A program made the translations under genes and the position numbers. Shown in pieces: positions 9,452 to 16,773 of a stretch of 64,000 nt of DNA; positions within the stretch are counted from its first letter, which is position 1, and each line of letters begins with the position of its first letter. Origin of the DNA: DASXUL01 sp036504855 (GTDB lineage Bacteria; Armatimonadota; DTGP01; JAKQQT01); assembly GCA_036504855.1 (NCBI GenBank), contig DASXUL010000192.1, positions 1 to 64,000 on the forward strand, written 5' to 3'. Below the pieces are notes generated by a model. The model did no database searches, was not told the origin of the DNA, and saw only the letters and a list, made by a program, of their open reading frames with translations.

Positions 9452-10968
9452 GCGCAGACCAGAGACCCGCGGCCCCGGCGATGGTCGCGGCCACGCCCGA
9501 GTCGCTGGGCGAAGACGTGAAGCGCCGGCTCAAGGAGCCAGGCTGGCGGTTCGGGCACTTCACGGGGCGCGCCCTTCCCGGCGGCCGCCTCGCCCTGGAC
9601 GTTCTGCTGCTCGACGCAAAGCGCGGCGCAGCGGCGATCTACACCGCGGAGCTGGCGGAAGGCGTGCGAGAGTACCCGGCGCTGACGCCCCACGTTCCGG
9701 CGGCTCACTGGGCCGAGAGGGCTGTGGGCGAGATGTTTGGCGTGCTGGCCGTGGGTCACCCGCGATGGAAGAGCCTGCGCCTGCATGCCCCGGTCTGGCC
9801 CGAAGGCCTGGCCCCGCTGCGCCCGGACGACTGGGAGGCGCCGGTTTCCCGCGCTCCCTACGAGTTCATGCGCGTGAAGGGCGAAGGCATCCACGAGATC
9901 CCGGTGGGGCCCATCCATGCCGGCATCATCGAGCCCGGACATTTCCGCTTCAGTTGCATGGGCGAGATCGTCACCAACCTGGAGATCCGGCTTGGCTATC
10001 AGCACCGGGGCATCGAGAAGCGCCTGCAGGAAACGCCCTGGGCAAAAGGCCTTTTCCTGGCGGAGGCCGTCAGCACAGACACCGCGGCGGGCAATGCGCT
10101 GGCGCACGCCGTGGCCGTTGAAAGCCTGCTGGGCGTTACGGCGCCGCCGCGCGCGACGGCCCTGCGCACTGTTGCGCTCGAGATCGAGCGCCTGGCCAAC
10201 CACGTCGGCGACCTGGGCGCGTTGGCCGGCGACATCGGCTACAACATCGGCCCGGCGCTCTTCCCGACCATCAGGGGCGCCGCTCTCGCGCTGGCCGTCA
10301 CCCTGACCGGCAACCGCCGTCAGCGATGGTACATCCGCCCCGGCGGGGTGGCGCGCGATCTGCCCGATGCCCAACGCAACGCCATCCTGGTTGGGCTTTC
10401 GGCCCTTGCCGGCCAGGTGCGCCGCCACGTGCCCCTCATCCTGGAGCACCCCGGCGTGTTGGACCGCATGGAGGGAACGGGCCGCCTCTCTCCCTCGCTG
10501 GCGAAGGATTTCGGCGTTGTGGGTCCGGCCGGGCGCGCCAGCGCCAGCCGCTACGACGCTCGCTGCGCCTTCCATCACGGCGCATACCCGGACCCCTCGT
10601 TCGCGCCCGCCCATCGCGCCGAGGGTGACGTGCTGGCGCGGGCGCGCATCCGCGCCGATGAAATCGATGCCAGCATCGCGATTATTGAAACGCTGCTGGA
10701 GAACCTGCCGACCTCCGCCATTGCCGTGGGCCTCGGCGATGCGCTTCCCGCCCACTCGGTGGGCGTTGGGGTGGTGGAGGCCTGGCGCGGAGAGCTGATT
10801 CACTGGATCTCCACGGACGGGGATGGCCGCATCGCCCGCTATGCCGTGAAGGATCCCAGCTTCAACAACTGGACGGGATTGGCCGTGGCGATGCGCGGCA
10901 ACATGGTAGCGGACTTTCCGCTGTGCAACAAGAGCTTCAACCTCTCCTATTCCGGAAACGATCTGTAG
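9448..10968 (+). CDS. Hydrogenase-large-subunit-like protein lacking the NiFe ligands (NuoC-NuoD fusion, HyfG/HycE-like)
   Basis: A 506-residue soluble subunit. Residues 40-125 are a NuoC-like domain (HWAERAVGEMFGVLAVGHP). From about 150 onward it is a NuoD/NiFe-large-subunit fold (GPIHAGIIEPGHFRF, GYQHRGIEKRL). In catalytic hydrogenases two CxxC pairs bind the NiFe centre. Here the N-terminal pair aligns with Ser209 and Thr212 and the C-terminal pair with Ser500 and Gly503 (SFNLSYSGNDL). The protein therefore cannot hold a normal NiFe site and resembles Ehr-type or NuoD-like subunits. The absence of a C-terminal extension beyond this motif, and of any hyp maturation gene nearby, is consistent. 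The start is the ATG overlapping the HyfF stop. Confidence 0.88.
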   Translation: MSADQRPAAPAMVAATPESLGEDVKRRLKEPGWRFGHFTGRALPGGRLALDVLLLDAKRGAAAIYTAELAEGVREYPALTPHVPAAHWAERAVGEMFGVLAVGHPRWKSLRLHAPVWPEGLAPLRPDDWEAPVSRAPYEFMRVKGEGIHEIPVGPIHAGIIEPGHFRFSCMGEIVTNLEIRLGYQHRGIEKRLQETPWAKGLFLAEAVSTDTAAGNALAHAVAVESLLGVTAPPRATALRTVALEIERLANHVGDLGALAGDIGYNIGPALFPTIRGAALALAVTLTGNRRQRWYIRPGGVARDLPDAQRNAILVGLSALAGQVRRHVPLILEHPGVLDRMEGTGRLSPSLAKDFGVVGPAGRASASRYDARCAFHHGAYPDPSFAPAHRAEGDVLARARIRADEIDASIAIIETLLENLPTSAIAVGLGDALPAHSVGVGVVEAWRGELIHWISTDGDGRIARYAVKDPSFNNWTGLAVAMRGNMVADFPLCNKSFNLSYSGNDL

Positions 10969-10993
10969 CGTATGGAGATCAGTCAGCAGTCAT

Positions 10994-11101
10994 CAGTCGT
11001 CAGTCGTCAGTATTCAGTTCGGAGGCCTCAACCCATGCGGGGAGGCAACACATGGAAAGCCGTTTCCACACTGACGACTGATAACTGACGACTGACGACT
11101 G
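10994..11101. repeat. Inverted array of a CGTCAGT heptamer
   Basis: Repeated CGTCAGT units at 10994-11018 face the complementary ACTGACG units at 11077-11101, forming an inverted repeat with 25-base arms (two mismatched bases). It fills the gap between the fourth-order large subunit gene and the ferredoxin/NuoB-like gene of the same operon. It could form a strong hairpin in the operon transcript. Confidence 0.8.
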
Positions 11102-11120
11102 ACGACTCTTGAGAGACGAT

Positions 11121-11879
11121 ATGCCGAATCCACTGATTGCGATATTGAAGACCGGGGTGGTAACCCAGCGCGGCCTCTTCCCGGACCTGCCGGCGGAGGC
11201 GACGGGGCTTCCCAAAGTGACGCCCGCGCCGTGCACCGGTTGCGGCGACTGCGCCGACGCCTGCCCAACGCAAGCCATCTCCCTGGCTTCGGATGAGGCG
11301 GGCACGGTCGTTGCGTTGGACCGCGGGCTCTGCGTGGGCTGCGGCATCTGCGTGGAGCGCTGTTCATCCGGCACGATCATCGAAGACCGATCGACCCGCA
11401 CCGCCGCGCTCTCGCGCGAGGAGTTGGTTCTCACGAACCGTCCGAAACCGGCCCCAGCGGCCAAGGCGCCGGGGCCGGCTGTGTTCCGCCGCTCGCTGGC
11501 CATCCGGGAAGTGTCCACCGGCGACAATGCGGCGGACCTGGAGGTCGTGGCCAGCACCAACGCTGTATACGACATCGCGCAACACGGGGTGAGCTTCGTC
11601 GCCTCGCCGCGCTTCGCCGACGCCCTGCTCGTCACCGGCCCGGTGGCCCGGGCCATGCGCGAGCCGCTGCTGCGCTGCTACGAAGCGATGGCCGATCCCC
11701 GCCTGGTGATCGCCATGGGAACCAGCGCCATCAGCGGCAGCCTCTACCGCGGCGGCTACGCCGAGGCCAACGGCGTCACCGGCATCCTGCCGGTAACCAG
11801 CTTCGTCCCCGGCGACCCGCCGCACCCCTGGAGCCTCATCCACGGCATCCTGCTGGCCATGGGGCACAACCGCGCGTAG
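11121..11879 (+). CDS. 2x[4Fe-4S] ferredoxin fused to a NuoB/HycG-like small subunit lacking its cluster cysteines
   Basis: A 252-residue protein. Two ferredoxin motifs are intact: Cys38/41/44/48 and Cys71/74/77/81. After a Pro/Ala linker (105-122) comes a NuoB/small-subunit fold (VSFVASPRFADALLVTGPV near 157-175). The four cysteines that normally bind the proximal cluster are all changed: the CNGC pair aligns with Asp135 and Ala138, the GDCA cysteine with Ser202 (GTSAISG), and the PGCPP cysteine with Asp232 (PGDPP). It would accept electrons but lacks the usual exit cluster. I chose the ATG at 11121; a TTG at 11109 is in frame but poorer. Last gene of the operon. Confidence 0.85.
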   Translation: MPNPLIAILKTGVVTQRGLFPDLPAEATGLPKVTPAPCTGCGDCADACPTQAISLASDEAGTVVALDRGLCVGCGICVERCSSGTIIEDRSTRTAALSREELVLTNRPKPAPAAKAPGPAVFRRSLAIREVSTGDNAADLEVVASTNAVYDIAQHGVSFVASPRFADALLVTGPVARAMREPLLRCYEAMADPRLVIAMGTSAISGSLYRGGYAEANGVTGILPVTSFVPGDPPHPWSLIHGILLAMGHNRA

Positions 11880-11941
11880 CCGGTGCGACCCAGCCTGCGC
11901 TCGACCCCTTCAACAGCGTCCGTTCGCGCGAAACCCGCCTC

Positions 11942-14305
11942 TTACGGCGCCGCATCGACGCCGGCGGCGCGGCGGACCAGCCGCACCGCCGTCATGATGT
12001 CGACCGGGGCCGGCTCCGCGCCGCCATTCGCCACGCTCGCGGAAACCAGGCCCCCGGCGATGCGCGCCGCGCTCGCCGCATCCAGCGCTCCGCCGGCCCC
12101 GCCGACGCCAGCGAACTCGTAGGCTCCGATGTCCACGTGGGCGCCCTGGATGCGGGGCTTTCCGTCCAGGTCGGCATCGCCGAGAAGCGCGCCGGAGTCG
12201 TCGCCCGCATCCCGGTACGGCGAATCGGGCAGGACGCGGTAGTCGCCATGCGGGGCATCCACGAAGAGCGGATCCGCCGTGACGTTACCGCCGGCGGCCG
12301 GCGGCGGACCCGCGCGGAGTCCCTGATAAACGACGTTGTTGAAGTAGCCGTTGTGCCCGCGCGTCGGGTCCGCGCCGTCCACGTCGAACACCACCGGGTT
12401 GTCGGCGAAGACGTTGTTTACCACGGTAGCAGCGGAATCGTGGAGCGAGACGGCTCCGCCGAGGCCGTATACGTTGCCAGAGCCGCACGCGATGACGGTA
12501 TTGTTGGCAAGCGTGAGCGTTGAGTTCAGCGTGAACAGCGCGGCGCCGCGGTCGGCTGTGTTGCGCAGGAAGATATTGTTCGCCACGCGGGCCTTCGCCG
12601 AGCTCAGATAGATGCCGCCGCCCTCATAAGCGGTGTTGTCCTCGAAAACGTTGTCCTCAATCGTGAGAGCCAGAGGTCCATCTGCAACCTCCGTGCTGAA
12701 GGTGAGCGAAGGGCTGGCGTTAATGGCGGCGCCCTGGCCGCCCGTGTTGCGCAGGAAGGCGTTGTTTCGAACAACCGCCGTGCTGCCCGTAATCCGGAGG
12801 GTCCCGGTGCCGGCGTGGAGCGAATCCCGGAACGTGTTATGGCCCACGACTATCCAGCCGCCGGAGAGGCTCAAGCCACAGGAACCCGATACGCCGCAAT
12901 CGACTGTGAATCCGTCCACAACCGTGGGCGCCGCCGCCGTCCCCCCGACGCCGTAGTTGGCTCCGCCAATCGTGGTGAGGTTCTTCACCGGATCGCGCTG
13001 GCCGCGCGACTCCTCGGTCCCGGCGAAGCCTCCGTACATCCCGACGCCGGCCGGCAGCTTCACGGAACCCGATGCATACGTCCCCGCCGCCACCCAGATC
13101 TCGTCGCCCGTGTAGAGCCCGGAGGCGGCCAAAGACAGGGTCTTTCTCGCGGTTGCCCAGGTCCGCCCGTCCATGGCGTTGTTCCCGTCGGGCCGAACGT
13201 GAATGATGTAGGCCGGGTCGTCGTAGACCGCGCCGTCCGATTCGTCCATGCCGATGTCCACCCGATCATCCTGGATGCGCGCCTCGCCGTACATATCCGT
13301 GTCATTCGGCAGCACGGCGTCGCCATCGCCCATGTTGCGGGCGGGCGAGTCTGCCTGGATACGGTAGTCGGCGTGCCCAGAACTGGCGAAATGCGGATCG
13401 GCGTTGATATTGCCATTGGCTCCGACGGGATCGGGCAGCCCCACAAACGTCGAGGCGACGCCGTTGGTCGTGGCGGTGGAGTTCGCATAGAAGAGGTTGT
13501 TCCGGAAGGTCGCCCCGCCCGGCGCTGCCGCGTCCATAACAACCAGGCCGCACTGGGTGATGATGTTGTTCACGAAAACCGGCGCGGCGCCGGCGCCGGT
13601 GATGTAGATGGCCCCGGCCGTCGCGGTCGACGTCTGCAGTTCCTTGCAGTAGATCAGCGTGTTGTTGACAAGCTCCGGCGCGGAGGAGACGCAGTAGAGG
13701 GCGCCTCCCAGGCTGGCCTCATTGGTGGCGAAGAGGCTGTTGGAGATGCGCGGGGCGGCGCCGTTGAGGCAGGTCACCGCGCCGCCCGTGTCCTGGCTCT
13801 CGTGGCCCGAATACGCGAACTGGTACCGGAACGTGCAGTGGCGCACGGTGGGGGAACCGCCATCGCAGAGGAGCGCGGGCTCGCCGTAGTTGAAGTCGAG
13901 CCCGTCCAGCACCGTCTGCCGGCCGACGCCGGTCGACGCCGTTACGAGAGGCCGGTAGAGCGTTGTGTTATAGAAGGTGGCGCTGTGTGCGCGCCAGTCG
14001 CGCTGGTCGCGCGCCGTCTCCGTGCCGGCGAATCCGCCGTATACTGAAACTCCATCTTTCAGAGAGAACGGGTCCTGGTAGCAGCCGCCGGCCACCCACA
14101 CCTCGTCGCCGGCCTTGGCGGCGTCAATGCCCGCCTGCACTTTCGTGAACGCACTCCCCCACGTCTTCCCGTCCGCCGTCCCCGTAGCGCGATACCAAAC
14201 GGTGATAACGGCAGCCCGCGCCGGCAGCAAGCCGATAGTCAGCGCGAGGAGAAGGGCGGGGGCGATGCGGCACGCGGCACAACGGACCTTTGGCGGACAG
14301 ACCAT
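11942..14305 (-). CDS. Secreted beta-helix protein with two choice-of-anchor-Q-like halves
   Basis: A 787-residue exported protein. The signal peptide runs to about residue 32 (LLPARAA). Two homologous halves each begin with a GDEVWVA/GDEIWVA strand and a YGGFAGTE turn, continue as a right-handed parallel beta-helix with repeated N-N-x-F rungs (VNNIITQC, RNNLFYAN, VNNVFADN) and end in a DYRxxxDSPxRxxGD element followed by VDIGxxE, as in choice-of-anchor Q domains. The C-terminus (AARIAGGLV ... VDIMTAVRLVRRA) resembles the dockerin-like module of three other secreted proteins in this window, without obvious calcium ligands. Such proteins bind or cleave polysaccharides at the surface; no catalytic residues are evident. 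The SD GGAGGAATT precedes the ATG. Confidence 0.7.
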   Translation of the reverse strand: MVCPPKVRCAACRIAPALLLALTIGLLPARAAVITVWYRATGTADGKTWGSAFTKVQAGIDAAKAGDEVWVAGGCYQDPFSLKDGVSVYGGFAGTETARDQRDWRAHSATFYNTTLYRPLVTASTGVGRQTVLDGLDFNYGEPALLCDGGSPTVRHCTFRYQFAYSGHESQDTGGAVTCLNGAAPRISNSLFATNEASLGGALYCVSSAPELVNNTLIYCKELQTSTATAGAIYITGAGAAPVFVNNIITQCGLVVMDAAAPGGATFRNNLFYANSTATTNGVASTFVGLPDPVGANGNINADPHFASSGHADYRIQADSPARNMGDGDAVLPNDTDMYGEARIQDDRVDIGMDESDGAVYDDPAYIIHVRPDGNNAMDGRTWATARKTLSLAASGLYTGDEIWVAAGTYASGSVKLPAGVGMYGGFAGTEESRGQRDPVKNLTTIGGANYGVGGTAAAPTVVDGFTVDCGVSGSCGLSLSGGWIVVGHNTFRDSLHAGTGTLRITGSTAVVRNNAFLRNTGGQGAAINASPSLTFSTEVADGPLALTIEDNVFEDNTAYEGGGIYLSSAKARVANNIFLRNTADRGAALFTLNSTLTLANNTVIACGSGNVYGLGGAVSLHDSAATVVNNVFADNPVVFDVDGADPTRGHNGYFNNVVYQGLRAGPPPAAGGNVTADPLFVDAPHGDYRVLPDSPYRDAGDDSGALLGDADLDGKPRIQGAHVDIGAYEFAGVGGAGGALDAASAARIAGGLVSASVANGGAEPAPVDIMTAVRLVRRAAGVDAAP

Positions 14306-14486
14306 GGCGAATTCCTCCCGAGGATCGGCGGCATGTGGAGAACGAGCGTCCCGGCATCGACAGCTATGCGGCGATTGATCCCTGGCTGTCCGAACGCCGG
14401 CCTTGGCAAGTCCCCATGCTTATCATACGTCCGCCTGGCCGCTGAGGAAATGCACTGGCGCATATCCTTCCACTCCGCCGCAATCG

Positions 14487-14873
14487 CTACGCGGAACCCG
14501 CCCGGGGGCCACGATGCGTCCAAGGGGGCAGGAGCATCAGTTGGCAGGCGTGGAGGAGGTGTTGGGCTTGAGCCCGCCGAGTGCCAAAGAGGCTCATCAG
14601 CGCCATCTTGGTGTTTGATCCCTTCTGGGAGCGAGTGCCGCCGCCGACCTTGCGGGCGATGACGCAAGGCCGGATCGCCCGCTCGGCCGCGCTGTTCTCG
14701 CTGGGAACACCGGGATACTCGACGAAGGTGAACAACTCCGGCAGAAACTTCCCGATCCGTTGCGCCGGCGCCCTTTGCAGCACGTCCGGGTTGAGGAACG
14801 GACGCGATAGCGCCATCGCCTCCTTCTGGAAAGCCGCCTTGGCCGGCCGCGTGGCTGCGTAGGCGATTGCCTG
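14487..14873 (-). pseudogene. IS66-family transposase, C-terminal remnant
   Basis: The open frame reads like the C-terminal end of an IS66 transposase: RPAKAAFQKEAMALSRPFLN, GKFLPELFTFVEYPGVPSEN, then NSAAERAIRPCVIARKVGGG and GSNTKMALMSLFGTRRAQ. The N-terminal two thirds, the accessory TnpB/TnpA genes and terminal repeats are absent, and an in-frame stop lies just upstream (near 14874). It is a dead fragment left by an old insertion between two unrelated genes. The following 270 bases up to 15144 hold nothing I recognise. Confidence 0.7.
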
Positions 14874-15144
14874 CTATGAGGGGCGCCGGCTATACTGCCC
14901 GCGAAGGCGCGGCTGACGCGGGCTGAACCTGCCCACCACTTGTCGCTTGCGCGGCCCATCGCTACAGAAGCGCACCCTTCGCCAACGTCTCTCTGCCAGT
15001 GGATGCCGGCCCGCCCGCAGCGCCGGCGGCCGGGCTCAGAGGAAACGCATGGGGCTGGCCGTTGAGGACCCCTTCGCCGATGATCTGGCCGCGATCAGCA
15101 GATTCCTGGCTCCAAGGGTCGTGGCGCGCCCGCCGCCCTATTGC

Positions 15145-16026
15145 CTACGCGCGCACCCGGGCTTCCACGTCCGGGCGGGAGGCCCGGGCGATTGCCAGCA
15201 CGTTCGCGGGGCGCCCACGGTCGGCGGCGCCCTTCGCCGGCGCCCGGTCCAGATAACAGAGGCGCCGGGCCTCGCTGTCATAGGTCGCGAGGTCGTAGCC
15301 ATGCGCCGCCAGCCAGTCGAAGAACTCCTCTTCCGAGAGGCCGTAGCGCGCCACGTGGCCCTGCACCTCCAGAAGCCAAACCGGCGGGTTCGCCTCTGAA
15401 AGCATTCGCTCCGCGCCGCGCATGGCCAGCGGCTCTGCGCCCTCGATGTCCATCTTCCCCGCCGCGTAACGCCTTCCAGACAGCTCGTCGTCCAGCCGCA
15501 CCATAGAAACCTCGGCCGACTCTCCGTGCTCCGACGCTGCGTCGATGTGGCTGCGCTGATCGTCCAGCATGAACCGCACCGTGCCCGGCTCGGCCCCCAC
15601 GGCCACAGGGTGAACGCGCACGGCATCAAGTCCGTTGAGGGCGATGTTCTCCCGGAGGCGCGCCAGCGGACCCGGGTTCGGCTCGAAGGAATCTATGGAG
15701 CCCGACTTGCCCAGGCGCGACGCCGCGAGCAGGGTGTAGATGCCTTCGTTCGCGCCAACGTCCAGGAAGGCGTCGCCGGGCCGCAGGTAGTGCTGGAAGA
15801 AGCGCATTTCGTCGTAGTCTGGCAGGCCGTTGTTGTAGATCATCTCCCGGGCGATTGAACTATCGAAATGGCATCGCATCTTGATGCCGTCAAACATTGT
15901 CAGGTCCAGATACGGGCGGGACAAGCGAGTGCGTATCTGCCAGGATACGGCCCGGCCCAACGTTCTCAGCCAGCGCCCTCGGTTGGCGCGGTGGGAGAGA
16001 ATGCCGCGGAAATCATCGATACGCAC
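15145..16026 (-). CDS. FkbM-family SAM-dependent methyltransferase
   Basis: A 293-residue methyltransferase. Motif I DVGANEGIYTLLAA lies near residue 97, the acidic FEPNPG motif follows about 20 residues later, and KMDIEGAE near 200 is the FkbM signature. The family O-methylates sugars or polyketides, often on surface polysaccharides. The C-terminal part (FDWLAAHGYDLATYD) is usual. I chose the GTG at 16026 because a GGAGGCGG ribosome site sits 7 bases upstream; an in-frame ATG at 16242 would add 72 residues of unconserved sequence. It stands alone, next to the transposase remnant. Confidence 0.78.
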   Translation of the reverse strand: MRIDDFRGILSHRANRGRWLRTLGRAVSWQIRTRLSRPYLDLTMFDGIKMRCHFDSSIAREMIYNNGLPDYDEMRFFQHYLRPGDAFLDVGANEGIYTLLAASRLGKSGSIDSFEPNPGPLARLRENIALNGLDAVRVHPVAVGAEPGTVRFMLDDQRSHIDAASEHGESAEVSMVRLDDELSGRRYAAGKMDIEGAEPLAMRGAERMLSEANPPVWLLEVQGHVARYGLSEEEFFDWLAAHGYDLATYDSEARRLCYLDRAPAKGAADRGRPANVLAIARASRPDVEARVRA

Positions 16027-16655
16027 GGATGTGCCGCCTCCATTAGCGGTGATGGTAGTCGTAGGGACGGGCTTCCCGGCTTCCGCCGCGTCCGCAAGGT
16101 CGCCGCTGATACCCGCGCCACCCGGCGATGGGATGGTCCGCGTCCAGGTTGGCGCTATCTCATCGCCTCGATCGGCGAAGGAGCGCCATGAGCATGAAGC
16201 CGCAAAGCCGGAACAGCAGGCGCCAAGGGGCGAAGCGATCACCGATATGAGGCGCCTCGCGGAAGTCCGCTGCGCTGATAGACACGTCTATAGGGTGTTG
16301 CGACGAAGATCGTCTTCGCTATCGCGAGTCCCTTACGAGCCGGATGCCTCTGGCTTCGCGCGCGTCGCCTGTCTCCAGCGGTTGTGACGGCGGCCCGTCT
16401 CGACAGTGCGGTCCGCTTTCCAGGCTCGAATCACTGTAGCACCGGCGCGCCGGACCGCGGCAATTCCGGCGGCCGGGGTTGGAGCGCCCGGCCCCGCACG
16501 CCGTCGCGGCGCATTTCGGCTGTCGATTCCCGATCGATCGAGACAATGCCGCGCCGGCGCCCTAATGCCGACGCGGCCATCCCTCCGCCGGTCGCCCGGT
16601 CGACTCTCTTGACAGCCGCCGGCATCGCCCGGTTCCAAACCGGCTCCAGACCCAC
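16027..16655. other. Intergenic region without a recognised gene
   Basis: About 630 bases separate the divergent FkbM gene and the LacI-controlled operon. The open frames here have no recognisable domains and no ribosome sites. Nothing else is seen until the promoter at 16656. Confidence 0.5.
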
Positions 16656-16685
16656 TTGACGGGGCCGAGCCTGGTTCTGTATCAT
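16656..16685 (+). promoter_or_regulatory. Sigma-70-type promoter of the 1158-aa protein gene
   Basis: TTGACG at 16656-16661 and TATCAT at 16680-16685 are separated by 18 bases. The paired LacI-type operators begin 6 bases after the -10 box, so a bound repressor would cover the transcription start. Confidence 0.65.
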
Positions 16686-16690
16686 CTAGT

Positions 16691-16722
16691 CAAGCGCTTG
16701 CCTAAGCTTGGTCAAGCGCTTG
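16691..16722. promoter_or_regulatory. Paired LacI-family operators (CAAGCGCTTG x2)
   Basis: Perfect CAAGCGCTTG palindromes at 16691-16700 and 16713-16722, with centres 22 bp apart (two helical turns). The CG centre is the LacI/CcpA/PurR-type core. The same pair with the same spacing lies upstream of the lacI-type gene at 20444 and one copy lies before the pseudopilin gene, so that LacI protein is the likely ligand. Confidence 0.8.
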
Positions 16723-16773
16723 TGCGATCGTCCGGCGCGGGCAGGTTGGCGTCGGTCACGGAAAGGACGCAGG

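Noticed and set aside
10994..11101. CRISPR array
   Set aside because: The heptamer units are directly adjacent and in inverted arrangement without unique spacers.
15047..15399. Plus-strand frame starting MGLAVEDPFADDLAAISRFL
   Set aside because: The start looks protein-like, but it runs antisense into the FkbM gene and no family was recognised.
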